A stretch of DNA of 64,000 nucleotides from Nansenia antarctica (GCA_963989245.1 OZ022349.1:11496167-11560166); one strand, 5' to 3'; positions 11,776-23,586 are shown, numbered from the stretch's first letter. A program made the numbers and translations. The notes: generated by a model from the letters alone, not told the origin.

Positions 11776-12000
11776 CCCTACCCAGTATTAGTAGGCTATA
11801 GTGTTCCTAATAAAGGGAGGACCTACCCAGTATTAGCATAGTGTTCCTAATAAAGGGAGGACCTACCCAGTATTAGTATAGTGTTCCTAATAAAGGGAGG
11901 ACCTACCCAGTATTAGTATAGTGTTCCTAATAAAGGGAGGCCCTACCCAGTATTAGTATAGTGTTCCTAATAAAGGGAGGCCCTACCCAGTATTAGTAAA
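11776..12000 (+). repeat. 40-bp tandem repeat derived from a transposon end
   Basis: About 5.5 copies of a 40-bp unit (CCTACCCAGTATTAG, TATAGTGTTCCTAATAAAG, GGAGG). The first copy carries a 4-bp insertion (GGCT). The unit equals the terminal region of the Tc1-like element just upstream. The related copy at 38457-38975 carries the unit in only two partial copies next to its terminus, so the array arose by expansion here. Confidence 0.9.
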
Positions 12001-12005
12001 GTTAT

Positions 12006-13139
12006 TATAGTTAGTATAGTTTTGGTCATTTACGTGACTTGTCTGTATCCAGACCTTTTCACCAGGCCGTGTCATGTCCATGAAGGGAATGCACTTTTTG
12101 GCACATTGTCTCACGTCCACAGTCTGAAAGAGCTGGTGTTCCCACCATATCAGTTTGAAAGTGGGTGACCCAGTTCTTCGTCATTGCAGAACATCTGGGT
12201 TGAATTTTGCATATCCAATACGTGAATTACATTAATGTGACATACAATGCCCCACTAGAGCATTGAGATATGGCCCTGCCATCACTATGAACTGTCAAAT
12301 GCCGTTAGTGACAGGAAGAGTGGAATATATTTCATCTTTGAACATCTGCTAGAGATATTTACATCTGTGTGTGTGTGTGTGTGTGTGTGTGCGTGACCCC
12401 TATATCTGAACCTAGTTCAGCCATGCCATTACCTACTATAAGAGCCAAATGACCATAGTCTTTACAAACGGAAGCTGCTATTTACATATGATGACCACTA
12501 GTTGGCCCGCCTTGTAAATTAGCCTGCCTCCTACACAGAAAACGGCAAAATAGCTTTAGCTTGTCCTGATGTGATTTTGAACATGTAAGGATACTGGGTG
12601 GTAGAACGCACATATCTAGGAAAAGTCACGAAAGGAGAGCCCTGAAATTTGATGGAGTGCATTGACAAAGCATTTTTTTTTTCACTTCCACCCATGGCTG
12701 TTCTAGTGTTAAACTATAATGAGCAAAGCTATACGTCTCTCAGCCACCAATTACACACTCAACCTGATGCTGAGCGCCTCGGTGGCTGACTGCTTGTTAG
12801 AGGTGTCGGGTCCTTATATACCTGTTGTCATCTCCTCTTCCCAAGTCACTGACAGAGGTAGGAACAATACACAATACTATGCAGCCATACCGCATGCAAA
12901 GGTATTGTAGTGGCAGTATTTGTATTATACTTGAATAGAGAGAGAGAGAGAGAGAGAGAGGAGAAAGAGATTGAGAGAGCCATCAAGAGAATAATATAAT
13001 ATAATGATAATATAAATATTATATAATCATGAAGAGATAAACAGTACCACCACATGCCTTCTTTCTTCCTTCCTTTCTTTCTTTCTTTCTTAGCTTGCTC
13101 TGGCTCCACTCTCTCTCTCCATCCTAGGGGGAACGGTAC
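12006..13139. other. Unique non-coding sequence with small microsatellites
   Basis: Holds a (GT)n run at 12366-12391, a (GA)n run at 12937-12961 and a CTTT-rich run at 13058-13092. Otherwise single-copy looking. A weak exon-like segment lies at 12707-12857. Confidence 0.5.
12707..12857 (+). other. Exon-like segment (speculative)
   Basis: A long pyrimidine tract ends in GGCTGTTCTAG (acceptor-like), and CAGAG|GTAGGA is a fair donor. From the acceptor all three frames stop early, but an ATG at 12719 opens a frame that runs 46 codons to the donor. The product is not recognised. It could be a first coding exon or chance. Confidence 0.1.
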
Positions 13140-13440
13140 ACACAGGGCTCATCTCCTTCACTGCCAGTTATTTCATATTACAGCCATCATCTGTGCAATT
13201 GGCTGTGTAATGACGGTGGAGGCTGAGCCGATTCTGTGGAAGCCTCAAATGAGGCCTAATTGAACTGTAATAGCTCTTCCATCTATCAGCCTTCTGGCTC
13301 CCCCACCACCTCTCAACCTCTCTCAGCCTCCTGCCGAGGGGGGCAGGACGCCCCCTCCAGGGTTCGACCCAGCTCCGGAGCCCCCCGTAGTGACTGCCAG
13401 CCTGCCATGATTAATAGTTCAATGAGTTTATATTTAGAGG
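13140..13440. promoter_or_regulatory. Possible conserved non-coding element
   Basis: Non-repetitive, compositionally balanced island between microsatellites. It contains homeobox-type sites (CCTAATTGAACTG near 13256, CATGATTAATAG near 13407) and CAATTGGC near 13196. No coding sense. The call rests on texture only; cross-species alignment would decide. Confidence 0.2.
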
Positions 13441-14630
13441 TGATTTATGTATTGGCACACTACAGAAGACATGAAAATATGATACTGAGTGGATAGTTAG
13501 GAGGTAAATGATCGTTCATAAATCAACTCATCTTCAGAGGTACTTTGAGTATCAGTCTTGACTTCATTACGAAAGACTCTGGCTTGACGCTTTTATCACC
13601 TACCACTATGTTGGAATCAAATCTATTTGAAACACTTCAGGCCAGTCAGCCTATTACAGGACATGATCAAATCACAGGGTGACTTTAGGAATGTGATATT
13701 GCCAGTCAAACTGGGGGTCATTTCATGTTGAAACGAATGTAGGATGTAGACAGACACTCACTATGAGGAACAGGAGGGTCTTGTCTGTGCAGTAGGCCTC
13801 GTACTCAGCATACAGAGTGAGAGGAGAGAAACACCCGCCTTACTCTTGATTCCTGAGGGATTGTCTCTGCCTTATTCCCACCATATCATATTCCATACCA
13901 TGTCCTCCTCCTCTTGCTCTCTTACTGTCAATTATTTTTAAAAACATTTTACAATTTGGGAAGGGGGAGATGGAAAGGAAAGGAGGCCAGATACATGTCA
14001 AATCAGACTGAGCCGAGAGCAACTCATGTGCAGATGCATTTTTGATTATACCAGATCTTCAGGACAAGGGTGGGAGCGTAGAGGAGGCCTGATGCACCAA
14101 TCAGTGGATGTCAGCAGGCCAGCAGACTGTGCAAGCCTTTGTTAGCGTGATAGCTGGGGCTGCCTTGTGCCTTGACATGAGTTGTTGTCTCAGTAATGAG
14201 GGCATACACAGAGACACACACAAACACACACAGGTGTACATTTGTACATTCTTCCAGTTTTTTGGCGGGGATTGTAGAAATAAAGGTAGCTTATGGTCTC
14301 ATGAAATATCATTCCTCTATTCCCATCCCAGTTCAATCAGAATAAACTATATCAAAATATAATTAGATGTGACCAATATGAAATGAGAAAAAACTAATTA
14401 TTCTATTTCCAAATAGATTAGGTATTGAAATGCTTAATCATGCATCCTTTAATAGGAAAGATTCATATTTTGCCCTGTTTTCTTTTCAAAATCAAATATA
14501 ATCCTTTAACCCTGTTTTCTTGTCAATGTCAAATTTCACTAGATTACTAATCAAATCCCTTTCCTGGCGTGACCTGCTTTCATTATACTGATGTTCAGTC
14601 AGACTGGAGGTGTGTATCCGTGCATGCTTG

Positions 14631-14632
<2 letters not shown>
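13441..14632. other. Unique non-coding sequence
   Basis: No element recognised. Confidence 0.5.

Positions 14633-14690
<58 letters not shown>
14633..14690. repeat. (GT)n microsatellite
   Basis: Perfect run of about 29 GT units. Confidence 0.95.
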
Positions 14691-14693
<3 letters not shown>

Positions 14694-14771
14694 AAGAGAC
14701 ACACATTGTGTGTGTCCTAGGCAACAGCACTGCTCTACATTCAGAGTCAATGTTTGTGTGAGAGAGCGAGC

Positions 14772-14773
<2 letters not shown>

Positions 14774-14807
<34 letters not shown>
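14774..14807. repeat. (GT)n microsatellite
   Basis: Perfect run of about 17 GT units, preceded by GAGCGAGCGA. Confidence 0.95.
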
Positions 14808-14808
<1 letters not shown>

Positions 14809-15399
14809 TAACAGATGGATTATGTATTTATGATTAAATGCCTAAAGCCTTACAGTAAACCCCCATTGGCTGGAATGCTGGGAATGATTGTTTGGAGGAA
14901 ATGATTGGTTGTTCTTGAAGGGTACCCCAGAGGGCTGTTGTCGCTGTACATTAAAAAGGCAGTTATGGGACTGATTAGTGAAAAGGCTCCAGAGATTGAT
15001 TGTAAACATGGTGATTACAGTAGATGATTGATTGACTGTAAAATATGATGGATTGGGAAGGATTGATCGTACCGAGGTGGCTCCAGGTGTGTGTTGTCCA
15101 GAAAATGTGGAGATGAATTGCCCACGACAACAACAAAACAGCACTGTACACAAATCAGTGGCTTTACTGTAAATGTCTGTGTTTCTATCGTAAAAAGAAC
15201 CACACGCTCGAACAATAAAAAAAGATACCAGCGCGAGGCTACTATCTGGTCAGACTCCCAAACTTTTCAGTCCCACTTTATAATGTCAACAGCACTTTAT
15301 TTCTTTTTTCATGTCCTTATTTATATTTTCACGGTGCGCTCTCTGAACCGCCGTTTACGGACGTATCCACCACTGTCTGTCAGAGGGCCATCTGTTTCT
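14808..15399. other. Unique non-coding sequence
   Basis: No element recognised. Confidence 0.5.
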
Positions 15400-15620
15400 T
15401 CCTGATAACAGCAGCTCCAATTTCAGACGGCTGGCGTCTCGCCGGGGCCATTATGTCATTTGTGACACAATGTACATTCTTTGATTTAAAAACAGTAGTG
15501 GAGAAGGGCAGGGGACTTGACTCCCCTGGTGATAACACAGAAATATTCATGTATGCCCTGTGATTTAATAGTACTTCTCCATGCTCGCTTTTAATCAGAG
15601 TGTGAGAGATATGCTGTATA
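15400..15620. promoter_or_regulatory. Possible conserved non-coding element
   Basis: Non-repetitive island with GGGGCCATTATGTCATTTG, TTTGATTTAAAAACAG and TTTTAATCAGAGTG. It resembles vertebrate developmental enhancers in texture. Inference only. Confidence 0.15.
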
Positions 15621-16324
15621 GTATGTCAAGGCAGTTCTAAGCAAGTACAGACCAAGGAGCAGAGACTTACGAACGGGACAAACTATCTATGGAAAAGACG
15701 ACAGTAAGATTCTCATCCTCTAGTGTACAGGTTCTACTGTGCACTGTGTGATTAAAGTACTGTTTTATTGTGCCTGTATTTTCAAGTCAATAAGACATTT
15801 GACCATTCCATTCTTACAGTCTTTTTTTGTGTGTATCCATGGGAACATCAAGACAACATTTAAACTTAGTTCATACGGAACACTTGCATGCATTTAACCT
15901 CGCAGGACACTTATAATTACATAGACCGTATTCCAGATTAACAAAAAATGGAAATAATGTAGTATAATTACCGTAATTACAGTGGTACTTTGTTATAGGA
16001 CCATGGCCGGGCTGAGTGTGTCTGACAGCTGCTACACAGAGATACAGTACATGGCAATCACCATTTTTCCTTTTTCAAAGCCGTGGTTCATCCTATCTAA
16101 TGACAGCCTGTTCGACTCCATTCAGACAGCTCCAATCCAGTATTATGTGTGTCTTGTGCATGTCACTGTGACTGTGGACCTTCGGAGGGAATGAAGACGG
16201 ATTATTCAGGCCTCAGTGGCCCCAGGCAGCAGGCAGGGCGGCACGGCAGCAGGAGGGAAAACCGCATACTCAGCAACAGCCTTGCTCCGTTCCACACGTA
16301 CACACATGGACGCATGCCGCATGT
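15621..16324. other. Unique non-coding sequence
   Basis: No element recognised up to the CA tract. Confidence 0.5.
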
Positions 16325-16375
<51 letters not shown>

Positions 16376-16404
16376 CACACACACCTTTATGGAGGAATTC
16401 ACGC

Positions 16405-16453
<49 letters not shown>

Positions 16454-16499
16454 TGTGCGTGTGCGTGTGCGTGTGCGTGTGCGTGTGCGTGTGCGTGCA
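16325..16499. repeat. Opposed (CA)n and (GT)n/(GTGTGC)n arrays
   Basis: (CA)n at 16325-16372, then about 33 bp of mixed sequence, then (GT)n from 16406 passing into about seven GTGTGC-type units up to 16499. The two arms are complementary and could pair as a long hairpin. The right arm is alternating purine-pyrimidine with CG steps. Confidence 0.95.
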
Positions 16500-16779
16500 T
16501 CGTCCCGCGGGGCTTCTCCCCCTGTATCGACCAGGACGAAGAACCACAGTCCGTCACGGAACATGCCTTGGCCTTTTACACATCCCATAAACTCAGCGCA
16601 GATGTCACACCTCCAACATAAAACACTGTCCTCCTCTTCCCTCCATCCTGTCCCTGGTCTCCTGAGTCCTCGAATGGAAATGACAGTAAATAGGTCAAGG
16701 AGATGCTAGTCTTCGCTGGGGCCTTTATTTGTTGGCGTCATCAGTAGCAGAACACCTGGAACGGGGGAGGTGAGTGTTA

Positions 16780-16890
16780 TCCCTCTCCCCGTCTCCCCCC
16801 CGGGGTTGGCCGATAATAAGTAATTGCCTCTTTGCTTATCTGAGTCCCAGATTAACAGGAGGCATTGTCCTGAACCTCCCCTATGGTTGG
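16780..16890. promoter_or_regulatory. Possible conserved non-coding element
   Basis: Short non-repetitive block between microsatellites containing GATAATAAGTAATTGCC, TGCTTATCTG and CCAGATTAACAGG. Texture only. Confidence 0.15.
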
Positions 16891-16920
16891 GCAGTAGAGC
16901 GAGACGGCTGTGCGTGCGGT

Positions 16921-17090
16921 CAGTGTACACACACACAAACATCACACACACGCACACACACACGCTCACTCACTCGCACACACATGCGCGCAGGCGAACA
17001 CGCACGCACCCATGCACACACACACACACACACGCGCACGCGCACGCGCACGTGCACGCGCACACACACACACACACACACACACGCAAT
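16921..17090. repeat. CA/CG-rich alternating array
   Basis: Imperfect (CA)n interspersed with CGCA and GCGC steps. The densest part, 17021-17088, is an almost unbroken alternation of purine and pyrimidine with many CG steps. Confidence 0.9.
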
Positions 17091-17340
17091 GCAGGGCTGA
17101 GGAGATATCAGGAGTATGATGAAAGTGTTCAACAGGAGTGGATACACTAACATAGCTAGAGCAGAGGTGGATTAGCTAACCTAGCTCCAGTACTGCAGCT
17201 CTAGAATAGCAGCAGTACTGTGGTCGTAATGTCCAGGGGCGTTCTCTCTCCCTGTGTTTATGTGAGGATGGATGGATCCATAAGATCACTCCCTTTATCA
17301 CTTCTCATCAACTGCTCACAGAGCTGTGGAGTAATACATT
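17091..17340. other. Unique non-coding sequence
   Basis: No element recognised. Confidence 0.5.
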
Positions 17341-17515
17341 GAATGAAAGGAGGAATGGCATCAAACACACATGGTTGATACCATTGATACCATTGTAATG
17401 CATGGAATGGAATGAGGAATGGTATCAAACGTGTTTGGTGTTTGGTACCATTCCATTACAATGAGCCCCCGGTCCTCTGATCTCTCCCTCCACCAACCTC
17501 CACTGTGAAACAGAT
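17341..17515 (-). mobile_element. Short repeat with hairpin core (salmonid-type GTGGAGG family)
   Basis: The right end, CCACCAACCTCCACTGTGA, read on the minus strand begins TCACAGTGGAGGTTGGTGG and matches the left end of the 29757-30135 element. The core includes a hairpin: GGAATGGTATCAAAC pairs with GTTTGGTACCATTCC (14 of 15) across a 9-base loop near 17418-17456. From memory, closely similar repeats are very common in salmonid genomes. The element class (MITE-like) is inferred. Confidence 0.6.
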
Positions 17516-18184
17516 ACTTCCGGATGCACGGAAGGATTAAGAGAAAAAGTAATGAGACTTTGATGACTGTTAAAGAGTCTCTTACTAGCACGAGAAGCAA
17601 TCTCAACAAGTAATGCATTATCTCTGCATTTTTGACTAGAGAGTGAAGCCATCTACCGCTACCAGCCTTGTAAGTAAGTGATTTTAATCTTAATTATCTG
17701 TGAGCCTCTGGCTAGCTGTTCTGTTGGGACATTCTGCTGTTAACTGTCAGTTTCACCATTGACTGCCGCTGCTATTAGAGTAAATAGGCGCTAGAAAATA
17801 GATTAGTTAATCGCCAGAGGTGTATCTAACTTTTTGGCCAGCTATTTAAACAAGGCTGAGCATTGACTTTGTGTAACACTGAGTGGAGGCACCTGTCTGG
17901 TTGTTATCTGATCATTAGGAGGGAGGGGCTGCAAGCCTGCTAGTCATCAGCAATCACTGAATCCCCATTTGGTATCTGGATGGTCAGAGAGCATCAGCCT
18001 CCTGACATGAAGACAAGACTCTGTAGTCTATCTGTAGGAGTCCATCGAGGAAGGCCGGAATACTAAATATCTATTATTCCATTTGATCAGTTGTTTGTTT
18101 TTGAGTGTACTCTGAGTGCATTGAGCAATACCTACCTCTTGTATTGCCCACACACGCTTGATCTCTCTACCGACTAATGTGCTT
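17516..18184. other. Unique non-coding sequence
   Basis: No element recognised. Confidence 0.5.
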
Positions 18185-19576
18185 TCTCCCCATTCCTGTT
18201 ATTTCATCCCTTAGGAGGACACTTAGACGCTGCACCCCTTCCTCGCAACCCCCTTCCAATCTAATCTATCCGCCATGCTCGGCCGACCGCGACCTCATTG
18301 TCACGGGAAGACTTTGGAAGTGCCGGTCAGCGGTCTGGAAAGCTGAGGTTATCTCAGCTTATGTTAGTTTCATGTCCCTCCATTTCCTGGCCCCTCATGG
18401 AGACAGGGATCACATCGGAAAACACAGCAACTCCGGCAGCCCTCTCTGACGCCTACTCGTTTTCTCATTTCACTAGAATCTCTGGTCGAGGGGGAGGCAC
18501 AGGACTCCTCGTTATCGCCTGAGTGGTCACATAATGTCCTTCCCCTGTCACACCTGTCCATATCCTCCTTCGAATTCCATGCTGTTTCTGTCACCTCCCC
18601 AGTCAAACTCCACGTTGTTGTTCTCTATCGTCCCCCAGGTTAGCTTGGCCACTTCCTAGAAGAGTTGGGTGTCCCTTCTCAGATGCGGTACACCACATCA
18701 CTGTTCTCACCCTCACTACCGGTGTCCCCCAGGACTCCATCCTAGGGCCCTTACTGTTTCTTCCTTCTACACCGATCACTTACATCTCTTGGCCGGTAAT
18801 TTCCTCACATGGTTTCTCCTACCACTGCTAGGTAGACCACACTCATCTCTTCCCGTCTCCCCTCCCCTCTGACTCACAGGTGGCAACACGTGTCTCTCTG
18901 TGTCTTGCAGACATTTCTGCTTGGATGTCACCCCACAACCTCAAGCTGAAAGCCAGCCCCCTCCAAGGCTTCTAACATCACATCACAGTAAATACCTTTA
19001 CAGACCTCCTCCCAGACAGCCAAGTACCTTGAGGTGACCCAACCGCTTATCTTGTGCGGCGAACATCATCACAGTGAAAGCACGCCCCTGCAGATTCTTC
19101 CTCTGACTACTGCAACGCACCCCTTGGCCAGGCTCTCACCGCCTCCACCATCAGACCTCTGCAGCTCATCCAGAATGCTGTCGCCCATCTGGCGTTCAAC
19201 TTCCCCCATAGTCTCCCATGTCACCCCTCTCCTCCGCACCCTTCACTGGCTCCCAATAGCAGCTCACATTCAATTCAAGACCCTTCTGCTCGCCTACCGG
19301 GTGTCAAAGGGAACTGCCCCTTCCTACATGCAAGCAATGGTCAGCTCCCGTACACCTGCCCGTTCACTCCTCCTCTCCACCTCTGCTGGCCAACTGGCAC
19401 CACCGCCTCTACGGGGTTGCAGCAGTCGCACTACCCGGTCACAGCTTTTCACCGTCCTGGCTCCCCTCTGGTTGAATGAGCTCCCCACTGCTGTCACGAC
19501 TGCAGAGTCACTCCCTATCTTCCGCCATAGACTGAAAACCCATCTCTTCAGGCTACACCGTAACTGTCTCTCCTGA
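18185..19576 (+). pseudogene. L2 ORF2 pseudogene (endonuclease and RT remnants)
   Basis: Fragments of apurinic-type endonuclease and reverse transcriptase in several frames. Stops and frameshifts occur near 18525 and 18650, and most of the RT palm is missing. The final block is open for 180 codons (19034-19576) and ends with a normal L2 C-terminus. Confidence 0.7.
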
Positions 19577-19800
19577 AACCCTCCCATCCTCTTGTTCAGT
19601 TTCTCTACTGTATATTAACACAAAAGCATTATGACTGCCAATGGCCCCTGGCCCTGAACAGAGATTACTTTTCTTGCGATGACTGATGGATAGATGATTC
19701 ATTTACTGAGACAAAATGTATTTGTTGTGAGTCGCTTTGGATAAAGGCATCTGCTAAATGTCAAAAATGAAAAATGTAATGTAAATGTAATTAATGGCAA
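18185..19800 (+). mobile_element. L2-type LINE with internal deletions
   Basis: Degenerate L2 copy. The endonuclease part is readable around 18360-18640: SENTATPAAL, SGRGGGTGLLVI and SPVKLHVVVLYRPPG. An RT fragment, TGVPQDSILGPL in mixed frames, lies near 18720-18760, with LADISAWMSPHNLKLKA near 18905-18955. The C-terminal block, HVTPLLRTLHWLPIAAHI through NELPTAVTTAESLPIFRHRL, covers about 19215-19560. The 3' tail ends with GTCGCTTTGGATAAAGGCAT, CTGCTAAATG and AATGTAA units near 19730-19795. This is the teleost L2 tail, also found on SINEs here. Large parts of RT are deleted. Confidence 0.85.
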
Positions 19801-21299
19801 CATTGAACAGGCATTCTGTTCAATAAAAACTCGACACTGTTCTCATGGTGCTCCGAAGCAGATTGTCTCACAACCTTGGAGACTTTATCCTATAACAAAC
19901 CCACTGCTTTCCCTTTAGAAATACCTTTATAACATAAAATAATGTGAAGGTCAACAGTACATTGCTTCCCCAAACACTTATCCACACTTACAATAACACC
20001 TGCAATTCATCAACTTTGAGTTTTGGCCTCGGAATATTCTGCAGACGACCAGGGGATGTGTCTACAGGCGTCCTTCTCTAAAGACTCTTTAATAGCTGTC
20101 TGCGATGAACACCAAAGTTCAGGAGCAAGCGAGTGGGAGCAATTACCATTCTATAATTATACTTTTACATTTGAGAGGGGAAATAAACAGAGATATAAAA
20201 AAACAAATAAATAACATTATCTGTCAGCAGGCCTTGTTTAATTTTCTGTCGTCTAGCCCCTCTGTCTCATTAATTTTGAAGGCTGAGGAAACGTTTTATG
20301 ACTTGTAAATGCTGAAGACTTTATCAATGCTCGTTCCAGAGGCTTTGTCTCTTCCTCCCTCGACTCACGTGACAGACGCAATTAGACTTCTGACGAGGGT
20401 GTTGGTCTCCTTGTTGTTGATTTCTGGAGAATGTCACATGCCTGTTACAGCCGACACCGTTTTTTGAATGTGGCCAGCTAAAAACATGTAACAATGAAAA
20501 AGTGCATAAGGGAGGTGGATATACACAGCCAGCCAGCACCCACATGCACAAGTATGTACGCACGCAGACACGCACACGCACACACAAACGTTAATGCTAG
20601 AATGCAGGTCAAATGTATAGGTAATGGTGCATATGCATCTGAGGTGGAGCCTTCCATTCAGCAGAGTAGTAGACACAGTGTCTTACAGGGATTTGTGTAA
20701 CATAAAAGGGATGAAAGGCTCCTACCAGGAGGGCATGATAGGCCACATTAGTATTCAGCACCCAGTCGCGACCCAAATTAAAAGGGACTGTATTACACAG
20801 GATTTTACACTTGAGCAGGCAAGCTCAGGGAAACTCATCAATACACGGAGAATAAGACGAATACGTTTGAAAAGAGAGGAACAGTTTTTATATGTTTTCA
20901 CTTTGTAAAGGTAAAACAAGTTAACAATAGTCAAGTGTCTTGACTGGGAAATACCATCTTTACCATGGTTGGACCATCTTTTTTCTCTCTCTCTCTCTTT
21001 CCTTTTCCTTATTTTTTTTGTATTTTTGTTTTTATTTTGGACTGGCATGACAGCATTGCCACTGATTAACTGAATGAACCATTAGCTATAAGCTAATTAT
21101 ATAGATATTATCTAATAAGATGTATATAGAGTACCCGACCATAAGTGAAGTTACATTCGTACATCCAATACATTCATATATATAGTATGATACAATACAC
21201 TAACTCCATGTCGGTGTTCAGGCTTAAAAACGTTGTGTTAGACCTAAATGTATATATATAAATCAATTTACCTCCAAGTATCCTAAATTACACTTCACA
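19801..21299. other. Unique non-coding sequence
   Basis: No element recognised. Contains a short CA/CG-rich stretch near 20560-20590 and a pyrimidine run at 20975-21010. Confidence 0.5.
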
Positions 21300-21430
21300 T
21301 TAATTAAAAAGGATTTGTGGGAATTAATTGGCGAGCCTTTGTAAGCTGCCTCACCAAATACAAATTGCTTATTGAGGCAAAAGTAATTAAAAAGAAACCC
21401 ACTTCCTAGAAACCCACACCATAGGAGCAT
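21300..21430. promoter_or_regulatory. Possible conserved non-coding element
   Basis: Block with repeated homeodomain-type cores: TTAATTAAAAAGG, GGGAATTAATTGG, and AAGTAATTAAAAAG. Non-repetitive and non-coding. Inference from motif density only. Confidence 0.25.
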
Positions 21431-22239
21431 CCGTTATGTTAAGGAGGTCTTGAGACCCTGTAAGAACAGGTGAGACACACAGATACAGGTGGAAGCGACA
21501 GTATGTGCCAGTTACTGCTACAGTGTTTCACACCTCAGTCGGTTAAGCACACTCTACGGTCGTGTGATTTCTGAAGCACTTAATTAAAGTCAATATTAAT
21601 AGTTTAGTGGGTGAGTAGTCAACAATGATAATTATACTGTATGTGATGATATGTCATGTGTGCTTTAACTAAATGTGTCAATAGATTATGAATGCATGAT
21701 GTAAAATGTGTCATCTAACTGTAACTCAGAGGTGAAGTCTAATGAAAATCCTACCATAAACGTCAATTCTCACACTTTTCTAAAGATAGTTTTTTTCCGT
21801 CGAGATACTGATACCATGATTGTTTCTCTCTTTCATAATTTCTGATTATTATTAATAAATGCACACTTCACAAAGAGTGTGACTTTCATAGGGAAGATGG
21901 AGGTCAAATAAATCATAATGGAACTTCAAGCAAATACACTGTAGAATTATTCAAATATTCAAATTAACAATATTTGCCCATTTGGTATTCAATACTATAA
22001 CGGTCTTCATTTATCATTTTCAGAATCCCAGCACAGTAAGTGTAAAAATTCCCTTAGGGCAAGGAAAATATATAATTTTCTATCGTAAAAGCTGCTACCA
22101 TTGTGCATAATCATGATGTTTCTATCTATTTCTCTCCCTCAATTGCCATCTTTACCACTGACTAAAGAAAGACATATGACTAGCCTCCCTCTGGGGCTTT
22201 CAAATCATCATGCAAAGTCTACCTCGGCTTGACGAATGG
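21431..22239. other. Unique AT-rich non-coding sequence
   Basis: AT-rich single-copy looking DNA. No element recognised. Confidence 0.5.
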
Positions 22240-22475
22240 AACAAAAAGTCCAACTAGATTAATGATTGTTCAAATTAAAAGTAATTAAGACAAGGCCAAG
22301 GCGTTGAAAGCAATTAACTCCCACGGCCCCCATTTCTGGCTGACAGCCTCTGGCAACATTTGGGCTCCCGAGATGTATTCACTCCAACCCAACGAGCTGG
22401 GGAGCCTCAGGAGGACCGTGCTATCCCAGCTCACCACGGGCTGCCCTCTTTCCCAGGCCCACGGGCTATTTTGTC
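22240..22475. promoter_or_regulatory. Possible conserved non-coding element
   Basis: AT-rich left half with AGATTAATGATTG and AAAAGTAATTAAGAC passes into a GC-balanced right half. A 64-codon frame through it is not recognised as a protein. Texture suggests a developmental enhancer. Unproven. Confidence 0.2.
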
Positions 22476-22639
22476 AAGGTTGCTCCTGGCAACCCTGAAA
22501 GAGATTATACGGTCTCCAAGGGTCGCCGGGGGGTAACCTGGGCATGCTCCGGTATTCTAAATGGGATCATCGACTCTCTCACGCCCCCCTTTCACAAGAA
22601 CTCCCTAGATTAACAGGAAGATGTGGAAGGCTGCAGGTA

Positions 22640-22642
<3 letters not shown>

Positions 22643-22683
<41 letters not shown>
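22643..22683. repeat. (GT)n microsatellite
   Basis: Perfect run of about 20 GT units. Confidence 0.95.
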
Positions 22684-22686
<3 letters not shown>

Positions 22687-23163
22687 TAGCTTGTGGGCTG
22701 ATATTCAAGTGAATATCTGTGAGTGTGTATAGGGGTAGTATGACACAATGGTCCTAAACAGTCACAGTAAAATATGTTTTGTTGTTATATGGACACACAC
22801 AACCCACACAACATATTGCTCATCACATCAATTGAGTGAGTGACTGCGTATCCTTGGCTTTGAGCTCTGCCTGATGGTGTTTGGTGGGGAAAACCTATTT
22901 TTCTCTTCCTTCCTTTGGTGAAAAATGAGTCAATTACCTTGTTTCTTTGAAAGGGTTCCCATTTTAGGTGGATGGACGGTCATTTATCACCAATGGGTTT
23001 ACAATGTGGGCTTGCTGACCCGGCAAGAAATCAAACCATAACCGATTTAAAGTTTGGCCCTTTCTCTTAAGTGTGTGTGTATTTATGTGTGCGTGTGCGT
23101 GTGTGTGTGCGTGCGTGCGTGCGTGTAGTGTGTGTGTGCACGTGTGTATTCAGGCATGCAGTG
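22684..23163. other. Unique sequence ending in a GT/GC-rich stretch
   Basis: Single-copy looking DNA, then an imperfect GTGTGCGTGC-type alternating run at about 23071-23143. Confidence 0.6.
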
Positions 23164-23586
23164 TACAGTGGGGGAAGTATTGAACACATCAACATTTATT
23201 GAACAAGTATTGAACACATCAACGTTTTGTCCAGTAAATGTATTTCCAATGAGCCTATTCAAGTGAAATTTGCACCAGACTTTGGTATTAACTCAAACAA
23301 TCCAGACACAAAATCTAAACATTGAAGTCCATATGTAAATAAAGTTATGTGTAATAAAGTGGAATGAAACAAGAAAAAAGTATTGAACACACTAAGAAAA
23401 AGCAGTACACCACAGCAAGGAAAGGCAAGGAACCAGCTGAAAACGTAACTAATTAGGAGGCAACTCTACCTCCAATCTGTGCTAATTAATATCAGCTGGG
23501 TATGAATATGTATGTATTATTATATTATTGATGGGCTATAAAAGGTTTTTTTTGTTACCAAGGTGCCACAGAACAAACATCTAATG

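Larger units (their letters stand above)
11462..12005 (+). mobile_element. Tc1-like transposon fragment with expanded 3' end
   Basis: C-terminal part of a Tc1-like transposase. Readable motifs are HDNAPCHKAK (catalytic D box) near 11521-11551, LNPIEHIWDVVELEIHSLKV near 11590-11655, and WTRISKECFQHLVESMP ending at 11742. The 5' half and both inverted termini are missing. Downstream, the element's end sequence has been multiplied into the 40-bp array at 11776-12000. The partner copy at 38457-38975 (minus strand) has proper ends with TA duplications and identifies the family. Confidence 0.8.

Noticed and set aside
16149..16709. 186-codon plus-strand frame and several overlapping frames
   Set aside because: Driven by the opposed CA and GT tracts. 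No conserved domain outside the repeat.
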